The notes beneath the pieces were generated by a model. It had not been told where the DNA came from and did no database searches. It saw only the letters and a list, made by a program, of their open reading frames with translations. Shown here piece by piece: positions 35,702 through 48,900 of a stretch of 64,000 nucleotides of DNA. Each line of letters starts with the position of its first letter. The stretch's first letter is position 1. The position numbers and the translations under genes are program-made. This DNA is from Plantago elongata (Eukaryota > Streptophyta > Magnoliopsida > Lamiales > Plantaginaceae). Location: assembly GCA_036897095.1 (NCBI GenBank), contig JAYMSP010000032.1, forward strand, positions 1 to 64,000, in the 5' to 3' direction.

Positions 35702-36909
35702 ATCAAAACAAAAAAATTGAGAAGAAAAAATAAGTAGGAATTGAGAAATACAGAAAGAAAAGAATAGATAAAGAAATCAGACGCAGGTTATGATTTTGGA
35801 TCCGTCTGTCGCCATTAAAGACGCAATGCAGTGCATGCACTTTTAGTATTTGTTCCGTGTACAACTCAATTTATTCATTCTACGTCTATACGTGTCACTG
35901 TTTAGCTGACTCATTATAGGACTACTTATGTTTATCGGACACGGACCCTCCATATGCAAATTGTCTACTAGTTTATAAGATATCCCTTCATTATTAGGCA
36001 ATTGTATTCGGAATTTTGGATACCTCCATATCTTATCTATATACTGACCTCTGATCTGTACTTTAAAATGTTATTAATCGAAACGTTGATATTAATTATA
36101 ATGTTGGAGACTGTTGGACTATTATAGAGGAGTAAAATTAAGCTTATGGTTGCTAGTAATTACTCGAAAAATTATTTTAATATATCGTAAAGTGAAATAC
36201 ATCAAAATTATATACTACTATAATGATATGTACTTTTTGTATATTTAATAATGTCTATTTGTCCAGAAGTTATACTCCAATTATTTTTTATCCTGATTGG
36301 GTGATTTATTACACGTGTCGAGAGTAATTTACACGTCGAAATTGACTCAAACGTCAAAAGTATCTCTAACGATTGACATGAATCATATCGTGATTCAACC
36401 TCAAAAATTATTTTTTAAAAAAATTATAAAAAAGAAAGAGAGATTTAAAAAAATACAAAGTGTTTATATCGAGCGATTGAGATACCCTATGCATGTGTAA
36501 TTAATCACAAAATCGGAGAAAAAATGACCGAAATATATCTTCTAAACAAGTTGCCACTATAAGGTATATAATATACATAAGGTAAAAAAAAATTGAAAGC
36601 GACAAGATAGGCCTTGTACAAGCTGGAGTGTAGAAGAATTGATATAGAACACAACATGCAGACCAATGTTCAAGCAATTGAATCATATCACAAAATGAAT
36701 CATATTCCAGTGCCTTCTCCTGAATGTGAGATTATTGTATACCAACTGAACAGCATACAGATACAAGAAAATTGAGACCACATCTCCTAGCATAAATTTC
36801 CGAAATAGATATGGTGTTACCAAAATCAAAGCTAACAGCCTTATTGATTGCAGCCTTCTACCATATGTTCATTAAATGTTCAAAACTCAAAGACCGTTGA
36901 ACGTTAGTC
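35702..36909. other. FLO7 promoter and VDAC 3' side
   Basis: 1.2 kb between the 5' end of FLO7 and the VDAC stop. AT-rich, with a short A-run at about 36417; no gene, RNA or transposon end recognised. Confidence 0.5.
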
Positions 36910-39805
36910 TCATGGCTTAAGAGCTACGGCCAAACCTATCTTTGCACTTTTCTCTATAGCTCTGGTGTCTACTTCACCAGAAATGGTGATGAGGGATTTC
37001 GGACGCCACTCATGCTGTACAAGAGCACTTGCCTTGCCATAGTTGTTCACTCGAGCTTTCACGCCGGTCAGAGGATCCAGCAGATGTTGCGTACCAATAG
37101 TGAGGGTGTTTTCATTGCTTGTGAAGCTGTGGGTCAACTCTGCTCCAACTGCAGTATTGGACAATGGGCTCACAACATGGTAGTAGGAAGCAGTAACAGT
37201 TTCACCCTTGTCATTCCTGTAAGAAGCAAAGTCAGAAATCAAATGACATTACAGTTGACCATGCTCTCCACAAGATGCAAGATGTTAATGCTTGCAAGAA
37301 AAATATGATCTCTCATAGATCTGGCCTTGAGGAGAGTAAGAGTTAGACCTACTTCCGCATAAATGTTGTCACACTTCAGAAAAGATAGTATTATATCAAT
37401 CCACATTGGGGATGGGGGTCATAAATACATTACAGTGCCCCAAGACAGACTCCAAAATTATTACACCCCAATAAGATTGTTTCATGTTCATCCTGTCGAA
37501 AGAATTCATGTACTCTGGTGAGTCATTCACCAATCACCATCCACAAATACAAAAGAGAAACATGGTTGAGTCCACAAGCAAGACTCTTCAGTTACTCAGA
37601 ACGGAGAACAAACAAACAATAAGATCAGCTTATTAACTGGAATGCTGCTACCCAAAATAGTTCTTTTGACAGTCATTGTTCGTTCTTAGTTTGGGTAGCA
37701 TCCACAATAAGATCGTGCAGGGCCTATGTTCTTTTTTGAAAAAACTCAGAGAAGTACTTACACTGCCAAAGATGCAATCAGGTCAGAAGTAGTAAAGCTA
37801 ACTGCACCATTGCATTTGGTGAAATTCCCGGTGGCAGTATCAAATGAGATATCAGTCCCAACGGCAGTCTTGTGATTACCAACAACACCAGAAAAGTTCA
37901 CAATTGGTTTTGCAGACATTCCAAGACTAGTACTAATTCCTGCATACTCATGCAAGTATTGAAGTTCCACCTGTTACCAAAACGAACAATTTAGACTTTA
38001 ATTGCACCATAATCTGTCAAGGATTAAAAGAGAGAGAAAAGGAATGATAAGCTGATGATATTGAGCTACGTAGCCAGACTGGTCAATAAATTTACCTTCC
38101 CAGACTTCTGGTCTGGAGCAACATAACTAAAGACAGCCTTCACTCCAGGAGCAGGCTCATGAATAGTGATGGTTGTGTAAACCTGCATAAACAGAAATTT
38201 GTGTTAACGGCTGTACAGCCGTTATTGGCTCTAATAATAAAGAGAAAGCAATCTTCTTATTAGATCCTCAATCGAACTAATATCTTGCTATAATTGATGT
38301 CAAAAGAGAAATGTTCTGATCATACTCCACCCATACTAAAACAATTTAGAGAAGTAAAATGACAAAGTAGCAGAAGTACACTGCAACTCAAAACATAAAT
38401 ACAATGAACTTTATCAATATCAAGGGAAGGTAGCATGACTTACATTGGAGTGGGTATCCACTTTCACATCAGTTGTGACATTCTTGTTCTTCCATTGGGT
38501 GCTAACATCAGCAAGAAACAAATCCCCTTTCCTAGTTCCAGATGAAGTAATGGCCTGAAGAGGCATGATAAATTGGAAATTAAACACCTCATGTTCCCAA
38601 AAAGGAGGAAAACTTATGTCGACAAATTAGTATATGTTTTCAGCTGCACAAGATGAGTGATAACGCAGATGGAAACTCACATCCCCTCACCAGCCTAGTT
38701 GTCCAACTCCACACATGTCTTTAGTAAGCATTCAATAACACTAAATTTAACCCAGAAAGGAGGGGAAAAAACAAAGTTTCAGTTGCAATAACTGAGTAGT
38801 TCCTAACTTCGTATCTACTGCTTGCTAAGTTCAATAATTGTTTGACAAGATTAACTGTCCTGCCACTGGTATCAAACACAAGTGTGGAGGGTGGGAGAGG
38901 GGGAAGAAAAACCTATGAAAGCAACCACAAGCTAATAACTCATCAAATTTAAAGAGGTTAAACCAGTTGTGCAAATTAGTAAAATTCATAAACCCACTTT
39001 TGTTTCCAGAAAGCCGCAAAGATGTAAAGCTATCAACTCACCCAAAGCAATGAAAAATGCATACACGTTGTTGCTAGAATCTTCATTGACAAGCAATGTT
39101 AGCTCATTCAAATGCATGGCATGCACATGTATACGGTGAATTTCTAGTCAGAAGCTTTATACATATCATCAATATTAAGTTTAGGTAAGACATTTACAAG
39201 AGAGAAAAGTCATGACACTGAACCACCAGGCCTCAATATGAATAAAGTCAATAAACCAAATAGAAGAGTATGACAACACTAAAATCGCAATGATGAAACA
39301 TAGAGCACTGCTATTATATATGTAAATCTCGTTTTCCGATACCTTTTCATCAACGAAAGCACAGTATTCATCATCATCAAAATCCAAACACGAATAAGAA
39401 CAGTTTATTTCAACACACAACAGAACCACACTGCCTATAAAAGTTCAATCACCTTCAACAAATCAATACTATTCCTTGATTCTAAAACACAAACATAATC
39501 GATAACATTAAATGTAATTTCTCGACATTAAAAAAAAAAAACGAAACGAAATGGAAAGGCAGAAAACTAACGACGCCATTGGAAGTGAAGGTAGTGAGAG
39601 TAAACTTCTGGTCAGCCTGATAATCCTTGTAGAGAAGATCTGAACAAACACAGCAATCGAACATCAATATAACATCATTTCACCAAAATCTCATAAATCA
39701 AAACAACAATAAACGAAAATAATCACGGAATAGAATACAGCATTACTTGCCTTTGGCTTTCTTTCCGATATCGGTGTAGAGGCCGGGACTGCTGACGAAC
39801 ACCAT
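36910..39805 (-). CDS. VDAC: Mitochondrial outer-membrane porin VDAC
   Basis: Voltage-dependent anion channel, a 19-strand beta-barrel passing metabolites and ATP/ADP through the outer mitochondrial membrane. Six exons (39751-39805, 39572-39639, 38444-38554, 38096-38182, 37762-37970, 36910-37216) give 278 residues, the usual plant length (about 276). [20 protein letters not shown] is the N-terminal helix region. [15 protein letters not shown] fits the eukaryotic porin signature, followed by [15 protein letters not shown] and the ending IGLAVALKP. Intron 1 (39640-39750) needs a GC donor: AAAG|GCAAGT with acceptor TTCAG, which restores [17 protein letters not shown] exactly. Using the nearby GT would break the conserved frame. 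The 5' leader contains a GGT microsatellite near 39871-39889. All other introns are GT-AG. Isoform number cannot be assigned. Confidence 0.96.
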
Positions 39806-40957
39806 TTTCCGGTGAGAATTTTAGAGAGAGAACGAGTAGTGGAGAGAGTTTTCTAGAGAGAGAGTGAAGAGGTGGTGGTGGTGGTGGTTTAATTCTTATT
39901 CGGGTTTTTTGTACGTGTGCTAGCTATACGCTAGGTTCGTGCTTATCGAATATCGACTAGTTCACTAGTCAGCTTTTGAAATGGTGAACGAAATAAGATA
40001 AACATTCGTGACCCTATTTTGTTTGCTATAATTTATCTCGGCCATTGGATTAGGTTTTCACAAAATTAATCTTTTGTATATCAATATTTAACATTTCGAG
40101 TAAGACTTTTTTCAGTCGATTATTTCCAATTTACCCTATTATTTAATTCATTTCTCTAGTTTATAATGCATTCGAATAGTTATTAAATCCTTAAAGAAAA
40201 ATTAATCTATCTAATTAACTCTTGTCTGGTGAGAACTGAGAAATGTAATCAATGAATAAATTGATTATTTGTTTGGGTGGCCTTTATGCAAAAACTAGTC
40301 TAATGATAATAATGTATGAACTAATGATGTGATGGCATATTCTGGAGTTGGTATAGGATAATAAGAATATGCTCTATTTAAATTCCTTGAGATGCTGACC
40401 TTCTCTACCTAGTGGAAAAGCATAAATTGTGTGGAAGACATGCCATCGAGCGGAGATTAAGGGTTGACTGATAATCGATTTGAATTACAAAACAGACTAT
40501 TCAATGTGCATTTCTCAGTTTAAATCGTTTTCCAATCAGACTCTAAATAAAAGAGATTTAACATTTCTAACGTAATTCTAACCCACTATATAGTTATGGT
40601 GTATTTTTATTCCAAGTAGAATGAAATCATATTGCAAATTTAAAAACATAGGTGGTTGATTAAACATGCTGGTCTTCTAACATAGATAATAGATTAAAGT
40701 TAAACCATAGTTTAGCATATGTGTGTATCTTGTTGTCCGGTACCCTCAGGAAAGAGTGTTCTTGCCAGTGCTAAATTATATTTACTATTTTGGGACCAAC
40801 TCACATAATAATTAAATCTATATATATGCATGAAAATTGAAAGTCTCTAGTTTTGGATTATAGATTTGGAACATCTATTTAACTTAGCTATATAATTTTC
40901 TGGACCTCGTACTTGCACATTGTCAATGATTTAGATTATACTTCCTGATATGTATAA
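39806..40957. other. VDAC promoter side and AT-rich spacer
   Basis: Contains the VDAC leader (GA/GGT-rich, about 39820-39895) and then AT-rich spacer. No gene recognised. Confidence 0.5.
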
Positions 40958-42000
40958 TTGAGTTCTTTCCTGAATGAAGATGATTTTGGACGATTTAAGA
41001 CGAACGTGAGTCCTAGGTCCAACATTAGGTCCCGGTTCCTAGGTTGGGTCCCGGGGCCGAGGTTGAGATACTCCGTACGAACAAATCATATAGAAGACTC
41101 CTTAAAAACCACCTTGAGTTACACTAAGGCCTCAAAACCATTAAAGCTAGAGCCATCTTACTATGAGGAAAGGGCGGTTCCGACCTTCTCCCAAGTGGTT
41201 CCTCCGGTCCAAAAGCGGAGGCGCCACCAAGCTTCAGAAACATGTGTCAAGATTCCACCACACCGACCACTCTCCGACGAGTCAGAAGTTTGTCTCCCAA
41301 AACCATCTACTATAAATACATGGAATTCACTCCTCATAAGTGGTAAGTAACTACTTCCTAAAATTCACTCTCTAAGTTTCCCAACCTGAGGCTAAGCTCG
41401 ATCAGTTCCTAAACCACGTTGAGTCTGAGCCCAAATTACCTTTGACAAACCGGCCCAAAAGAGTCTAAACCCTTCTCATTTTATATTTCAGAGTCTCCAT
41501 CAGAAGGAACCACTCATAGGCAGACCTTCAAAGCCGTAACCACTCCTAGGAGGACCTTCAAAGCTGGAACTACTCCCAGGAGAACCTTCACAGTCGAAAC
41601 CACTTTTAGGCGGACCTTCACAAAAGGAACCACTCATGACTCATAGGCTAACCTTCACATCCAGAACTACTCCTAAGCGGACCTTCACAACCGGAACCAC
41701 TCAGAAGGGCGGAACCACCTCTACAGACTGGGCCTAGGAACCAACTGACCTAATTCATCCACGTACTAAAACATGGCAAAGTAACAACATACGACCAATC
41801 AAGTTTAATATACTACGCTCTAGACGATCATTGGCGCTCTAACTTGCCGAACTACCTTAAGACCGAAATTACACGCTATCACTTCTATGTGTTAGAAGAT
41901 AGAACTTTCAGTGAGGAACCTAGAATCAGAAAAAAAAAAAAGGTATGTCAGAGTAATGAGACCTATCATGCGTGATATGCACTTATCAAGACACCAACAT
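40958..42000 (+). mobile_element. LTR-retrotransposon-type fossil with internal 30-bp tandem array
   Basis: Looks like a degraded LTR plus the start of an internal region. Supporting parts are a TATA-like CTATAAATAC near 41311, a following CACTCTCTAAG leader-like segment, and a six- to seven-copy array of about 30 bp (GGAACCACTC..AGG..GACCTTCAC theme) at about 41506-41710. The segment ...GATCA at 41830 is followed directly by TTGGCGCTCTAACTTGCC, which resembles a Ty3/gypsy primer-binding site. No gag, protease, RT or integrase is recognisable. Its left end is not defined and no partner LTR is visible here. It is an old, broken element; the family call is tentative. Confidence 0.45.
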
Positions 42001-43494
42001 ACTTTTCTATTCAGAAGTGCAAGAAGAGGAGGAGGAGGAGTGTTTGACTACAGCTTTTATGTGAGTTAGAAAGATAACGTTCTCGAAGCATCAAGGACGA
42101 ACAACATATCAGCATGAGGTGCAAAGATGATACATCAATGTAAGGCATAAATAGTTATGTCATCATCAGAAAGTCTTAAGTGTTGAAGGCCCCCAACATG
42201 CACATATTGAAAGTGGGGGACAAAAGGTACACTTATGTGAACTTGTTGAGAAAATAAGCTCACGAAGTAATTCAAAATTAAATGATAGTTTATCTAACAA
42301 ATATAATACATTTAGGGGATATATATACTTTTAAGCAAGTACTATAAAACCTCAACACTCTTGCAAAAATGATAAGAGAGGATTTATACATAAAGAAAGC
42401 CTCTAACTATTTATCTCTTCGAAATATATTGAAGAACGATATGGAGAGCACATCTGAAATAAAATTTTATATATATAATAAAAGAGGATGGGATATTCAA
42501 AGAAGACCTATATTAATATAAGCCAAATTCTAGGTGACAATTCCAAACTCTTAAAAATGAAATTTTTCACCTCACTTTTTCAATAAATATTTCGAACATC
42601 GATGAAAATTATACGAATTTCATTAAACTATATTTAGTGAAACACACTCATCCAAAATTCAAACATCTAACATCTCTTTCTATTTTCATTCATATTTCTA
42701 GTTCTTCATACTTTAACATACTATCAATAAGTAATTATTTATTTAACAATTAATAAAATGATTCTGAAGGAATAAATAAACACTAGCTAACTTAAAGTTG
42801 TTGGAAAAACACTTATTGATAGTTTTGTAAACTAATTCATATTTTATTTTAATTGAGTTTGTGGAGATATAATTATTTTAAAGAAAAAATATATATATTT
42901 TTACATTTTTTATAGTTAGTGTAACCAACACTCAATAATATTTGATGAAGAAGGACTACAAACCGACATCACGGTCAACGTTGTTTACATAATGACTACT
43001 TTATAATCTCGGTTAATTTATTTTATCACCCTCTTTTAATTTATTATTAAAAATTAAATTATATCGTGGCATTGTCACGAATTAGTACTAGTAAGATGTA
43101 TATATAAAGATGTGAAGAGATATAAGAAGATTGATTAAGAGTTTATCAATATCATTTAATTTGAATTACCATCGGTCTGAGTTCAAGAAAGTCATAAGAT
43201 GTAATCCTCCGAACAATTTTAATTTTAAGCCCACATACTTGACACAAATGTGTACTACACTCATTCCATAAATCAATTCAAGAAACTATGAGATATAAAT
43301 ATGCACGATAGCATCGCATTTGTATACCCGCCATTCTTTTGTAAATAAAATGTAAATTGGAAAGTTAACGAGTAATTATGATGCTGAGATAATTGGGAAA
43401 GTTTCGTTTTGGAAACCAACTAGATTACTAGATCAATTTTGGAAAGTTCACTTATGAAAGTGATTTGTAAGAGAAGATTGAATCTGGAGCTTAG
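42001..43494. other. AT-rich spacer
   Basis: No coding frame, RNA gene or transposon end could be supported. The left part may still belong to the LTR-type fossil. Confidence 0.45.
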
Positions 43495-43897
43495 TGTCAC
43501 GGCCCATTTGCTTTATGGGGTCAAAGTCCAAATTTATGTAGGAATTATATCTAGAGAGATCAAAAATAGTCATGAAGATGAGAATTTTTTAGAGGTATCA
43601 TGTAAATTGTAGAGCATGAATACTCGTAAATAAATATATAGAGAAGTAGATTACTCTAGATAGCTCTCCACTCTCCCTTAAAGGAGGTGGAATCATGTAT
43701 AAATATACCTTTGACCTCACCATTTTGTTCAATCACACAATCGAACATTCTTGCAAACTTCCAAGCTCTCTAGCACACTCTTCATACACACATATTTCAC
43801 TCTTTGATAGAACACTTTCTAGCTAGTCTCGAGGCGAACTAATCTAGTGCCACACGGATCAAGTCTTTACACACTTTAAAATTTTTATCCCGTGACA
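43495..43897 (+). mobile_element. Solo LTR, 403 bp, with perfect terminal inverted ends
   Basis: Begins TGTCACGG and ends CCGTGACA, an exact 8-bp inverted pair with the canonical TG...CA termini. Both flanks carry TTAG (43491-43494 and 43898-43901), a likely target-site duplication. Inside are a TATA-like TATAAATATA near 43700 and, after it, a CT-rich transcribed-leader-like segment and a TTTTATCC tail, as in many plant Copia-type LTRs. No internal region or second LTR is present, so it is the product of LTR-LTR recombination. The ends look whole, suggesting a moderately recent fossil. Confidence 0.8.
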
Positions 43898-44432
43898 TTA
43901 GTCCCTTCCGGACCACGTAAATATTTACGTGTGCAAAGATATTACTAGTATTTAAATCCAAAGTTCCTTAAACATGTTGTTTGCTATCTTCAAGAAGATG
44001 CCATTTTTCCACGTAAAGGGCATTGGCGATCTTTAGGAATTAAAAACAACAATTTGCCATTTCGCCCTTCACCTTTTCACCATTCTCATTTCAACCTTTC
44101 CTTTCCACCATAAACAACAAGACCATCACTGGGCAGTGGACACTAGTTATCGAATTGTTACATTTCCCACTAAATATTAGCAATGACAAAATAGATTAAA
44201 CATAATTGGGTTAATATGTACAGACAGCACAGTTACGAATTGCTATAAGCCTATAACTCTAATCTAAATAGAAATGATTATGCATATTAGAAAAGCTACG
44301 ATGGTTCACTCTCTCATACTAGTGTTAAAAAGAATAAAAATTAATTCTCATTCTACACAAATAATTGAACCTAACATTAATTTTAATTTGGCGGATTTCA
44401 TTGCTTTGCGAGAATAAGTTATGAATCATATA
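43898..44432. other. Spacer between solo LTR and MITE
   Basis: AT-rich; nothing supported. Confidence 0.4.
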
Positions 44433-44676
44433 CTCCCGACGCTTCTAATTCAAGTTTTAATTTTTACAGGATCGGAAATTAATTATAATGCATGTAATAA
44501 ATTAATGTGAGTTTATTAAAGATAATAGTGAAAATAAAGTGGGGGAGGCTCACATGGATCAGTTTAAATTGTTATAATGGGATATGAGGTTTAAATATTT
44601 TTAAATATAGAAACGAAAATTTGAATCACGGATGCTTAAAAAAAAATATAAAAATTTGAATTAGGAATGAAGGGCG
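44433..44676. mobile_element. Stowaway-like MITE, about 244 bp
   Basis: The left end CTCCCGACGCTTCTAATTCA and the reverse complement of the right end (CGCCCTTCATTCCTAATTCA) match at most positions. TA dinucleotides flank both ends, as expected for Tc1/mariner-type MITEs. No coding capacity. Confidence 0.65.
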
Positions 44677-45934
44677 TATGTGATTGTTTAATTGAGAACT
44701 TTAATCTAAAAAGTATGATTAAAATTATATTAATTTAAAATTTTAAATTAAATTTATCAACTAGATATCCAAGGACCGCAATAGACACCAAATCCCTTCC
44801 ACCAAAGGGAGATGCAACCACAATGTGTCAAGGTCTTCCTAGGCAAAGTGAATGTTCCCAATATGTTGTTATACTTGTATTCAAATAATTTTATCCATAC
44901 ACAATATATGTGTACTGTGATAATTATTAGTAGTATTAATTAAAATGTATATAATTGTAAATAAAATTCGTTTATTATATATGAAAATACAAATGTTGAA
45001 AAATAATACTTTATTAATAGTGTGATAATCTTCATGATTTTATTAGATATATATGTTGGTTTTTAAATAATTCTTTTAAATTTAAATGTATAATCAAATC
45101 ATTTGAATATAATTTTAAACAGACATGAAACTATGTATTAAATTTTAGTCTTTCCATATACTTACAACATTGACATCATACAGTGTCACATCACTTTCTT
45201 TGTATGCTACTAGCCTACTACAATTACGTCTAACCCAATTAATGTACATTTTGAGTGTATTTCAAATTCTAAATTTACTATTACTAGGGAGTATAAAATC
45301 AGTCGGTTCATAGAACACCCGTAGTCGGTGCAAAGGAGCCTCGCCGTGGGCCACAAACATGTACCATGATGTGACTTGCCAATAAGTATATCCAGGGGAA
45401 ATTAATAAGACTCGTTCACTTTCAATTCTATTTCACAAATTCTTGGACTACTGAATTAATAGTAGCGGAACGTAAATTATCCACTTTATATACTCATACG
45501 CAAAATAAAAATATATAACCATAATAGTCAAAAATACAGATAATTACATATAAAATAATATAAGTGAACAATAGATGTTGCAATCGAAATTAAATATAAC
45601 ACCTAATAATACTTTGTAATCGGTCTCAACTTTAACCAATGAGTTAGAGTTAAGGTTTCAATAATACTTGTTGCAGACCACTTTCTAAAATATGGTCCCG
45701 AATGGATACATGATTCTTTTCTTTTCAACTCTTGAGAAAGTATAAACCATGCAATTTATGATTATCTCCCAAAATATCTGGTCTCCTCTATAAATAAATT
45801 GGAAAAACTTCTCTCTAAAACTATTCATTATTACTCCTCATCACCACCTCATATATATACTCCACTAGAGAACCAAACCAAACCAGCTTCTTCAAACAAA
45901 TCCAATTTGCACCGATCAATCAACAAGCAAAACA
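44677..45934. other. Spacer and AMY3 promoter/leader
   Basis: AT-rich. CTATAAATAA at about 45788, about 145 bp before the AMY3 start codon, is a good TATA-box candidate, followed by a CA/CT-rich leader. An 87-codon frame at 45799-46062 overlaps the AMY3 start in another frame and is not supported. Confidence 0.55.
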
Positions 45935-48900
45935 ATGTCTTCTTCTTCTTCACTCACAACAGACGCTCTCAGCCTGCTCCACCACCACCGCTACCGCCGG
46001 AGACCGCCCTGCTCCGAAGCTGCCGTCGCCAAATTCAGCCTCATTTCCAAAAAGCCCCCTAAATTTCACATTTATTGCACCCAGCCACCAATTCGCCTAT
46101 CCCGCCATTTTCCTCATTCTCGAGCTCTCAGCTCCACGGATACTCCCGTTGTTGAAACCTCACAGGCTGATGATGTCGCATTTCACCAGAAATTCGAGAT
46201 TAGGCGAGCTCAAAAGGTGCAATTAACGCCTTAATTGATTATGATTTGTTGAAATTTGAATAGTTTAAGCACGTACATTTTTTAATTGGAGATCAATGAG
46301 AAAGAGCGTGATGAGAATTTGGGATCTGTGTCGAATATTTGAGTGTTTTTTACTTCGGTTTGAATATTCTTCTCCTTTAATGGTTATGGGAGGAATAAGG
46401 ATCAATCTCTGTGCTTATTAGTATTATTTTATTTAATGTTCTGTTTATTAACTTAAAAGTACTTGATGTAGATTTAGATATTACCTTTAATGAATCTGAT
46501 GGCAATTTTTTTTTATGTATATTAGTACTTTATTAGGATAGGCATATGACTATATCAGGTTCGTGAGATTTTCCAATTGGTTGGAATGACAGGTGGAAGG
46601 AAAGATAACAATCAGATTAGACAGTGGGGAGAATGAGGAGAATGGGCAGCTTACTGTCGGGTGTAGTCTACCCGGAAAGTGGGTTCTTCATTGGGGAGTT
46701 ACATATGCAGGCGACTTTGGCAGGCATGTGCTATTTTTGTAGCAATGTGTTACAAATCCTTACTACATTCTTAATTTAAGATGGGACAAACTTGTCGCAG
46801 TAGTATTCGTGGGAGTAAATGCAACCTTCGTTGTACGATTATTAGGTTGCAATTTGACTCCTGATGATGGACTCTGTTATTCACTTAGCTTGCCTATACT
46901 ATGTTGGCTGTATTGAACTTGCTTAGACAAATTTGCTTTAGTATGTTGATAGATAAATATAATGAAATTCGTAAATTCTCATTGTTGCAGAGAATGGGAT
47001 CAACCGCCTGAGGAAATGCGACCGTCGGGTTCTATACCTATTAAGGTGATTATTTTTTCTCTTCACATGGAGCATTTTGTTTTCCCTTGTTGTTTTCGTG
47101 CATGTCCTCATGTCTTGTGCGGTTTCCATCAACTACCCTTCAGGATTATGCAATTGAGACTCCATTCGAAGAAGCAGCTTCATTGTTGGAAGGACAGACA
47201 TACTACGAAGTGAAAATAGACTTTAACACAAATAGCTCAATGGCTGCCATAAATTTTGTATTGAAGGTGCACTCTCCTACATGTCTCAGGAAGGCATTTC
47301 TTTCCTTTTGATTTTTGTACTTTACCTCCAAAGTTTAACCTGAATTTTTGTCTGTTCATGTTTCTGGACATTCTAGGATGAGGAAACAGGATCTTGGTAT
47401 CAACACAAGGGAAGAGATTTCAAAGTTCCTCTTATTCAGTACCTTGAAGTTGATGGAAGTGTTGTAGGAGCTCAACAGGGCGTGGAAAAGTTGCCAGGTT
47501 AATTTTAGATCTGTGCTGTTAATTGGCAGAGTGGATTCTGTGGTATACATCTGTGTTGAATTCTCAATTTGCCTCTCCTGCATTCTTCCATTTGCAGAGT
47601 CTTTGGGACAGCTAACCAGTGTGCTTCTTAAACCTGAAGCTGATGGTGCCAAAGCTGAAGATATCAAGGATCTTAAATGGCGAAAGTTACCGCTGCAAGG
47701 TTTCTACGAGGAGCAGTCTGTTTCTAAAGAAACGTTTTATGATAACTCAGTAAGCGTTTCTGTGAAGCACTCACTCGAGAATGCGAAAATTGTTCTGAAT
47801 ATGGAAACTGATTTACCTGGAGATGTAGTTGTTCACTGGGGTGTCTACAAAGATGATGGTAAGACTTGGGAAATTCCATCTGAGCCATATCCTCCTCAAA
47901 CCTGCATGTTCAAGAATAAGGCCCTGCAAACTGTTTTACAGGTAAGTGAGAAACAATACTTCTTTCTGATTGTGTTTTGTACATGAACAATTTGGTGAGT
48001 TATAAAATACTATTATACTATTATCTTGGTAGCACATTCATCCTTAATTTTATTGATTTCTGGACTAACTAGGAGTATTGCTATATAAAGCACTGCCAGA
48101 GACTTCAATTAAGAGAATTCAGTTTTTGAGTATCCTTCGGGACCGGAAGCATCTCAGGGGAAATTGGAATTAGGTTCTTTCACAGTGAATTTAAGATTTC
48201 TATTCACTTCCAACATAATTACAGGAGAGTAGCGAACTAGCGATGTCTATGGAAAGATCTTTCTTTCTTGTCTTCTTGTCCTCCAAGCACTATCAAGTGC
48301 TCAACTGCTACTAAATTGTTTCAAACCGATAATATGTTGGTTGTTGTATTCTACATGGGAGGTGCATAATTTGGATGGATAATTACATATATACATCATT
48401 ATATTGTCATAAGCACCACATGCACAATTAACAACGTAGGGTTAAGTTTTAACATCTGGTTGACATAGCCCGAAAACGATTACAGAGAAAACAGTTTGAT
48501 GCTTTAAAGTGTAAAGTATATCTTTTGGCATCTGAAAATTGAAAATTAATGTTTTCATCTGCTATTCCATGGTCAATAATTTTAGAGTGGCCGGCCATTA
48601 AAGTTACCTTGTAGCCGCACCTTTCATTTGTCATGCAAATTGCTTGAATAACTACCACTTACAAGGCATGTAGTATATCCTTGCTTGTTGGTTGGTCATT
48701 CACTGATATTCATTACACCCACATCACAATTAACACTTTATTGACTATGCATGATTATTCAATGCAGCAAAGAGATGATGGACACTCTTATGGTTCATTT
48801 ATGCTAGATGAAGGATATGTGGGATTCATTTTTGTGCTGAAGCTGAAAGAAAACACATGGTTAAATAACAAAGGAAATGATTTTTGCATACCCTTTTCGA

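Noticed and set aside
40958-41350. 130-codon frame
   Set aside because: No family motif, and it lies in the LTR-type fossil; long frames in repeat DNA are weak evidence.
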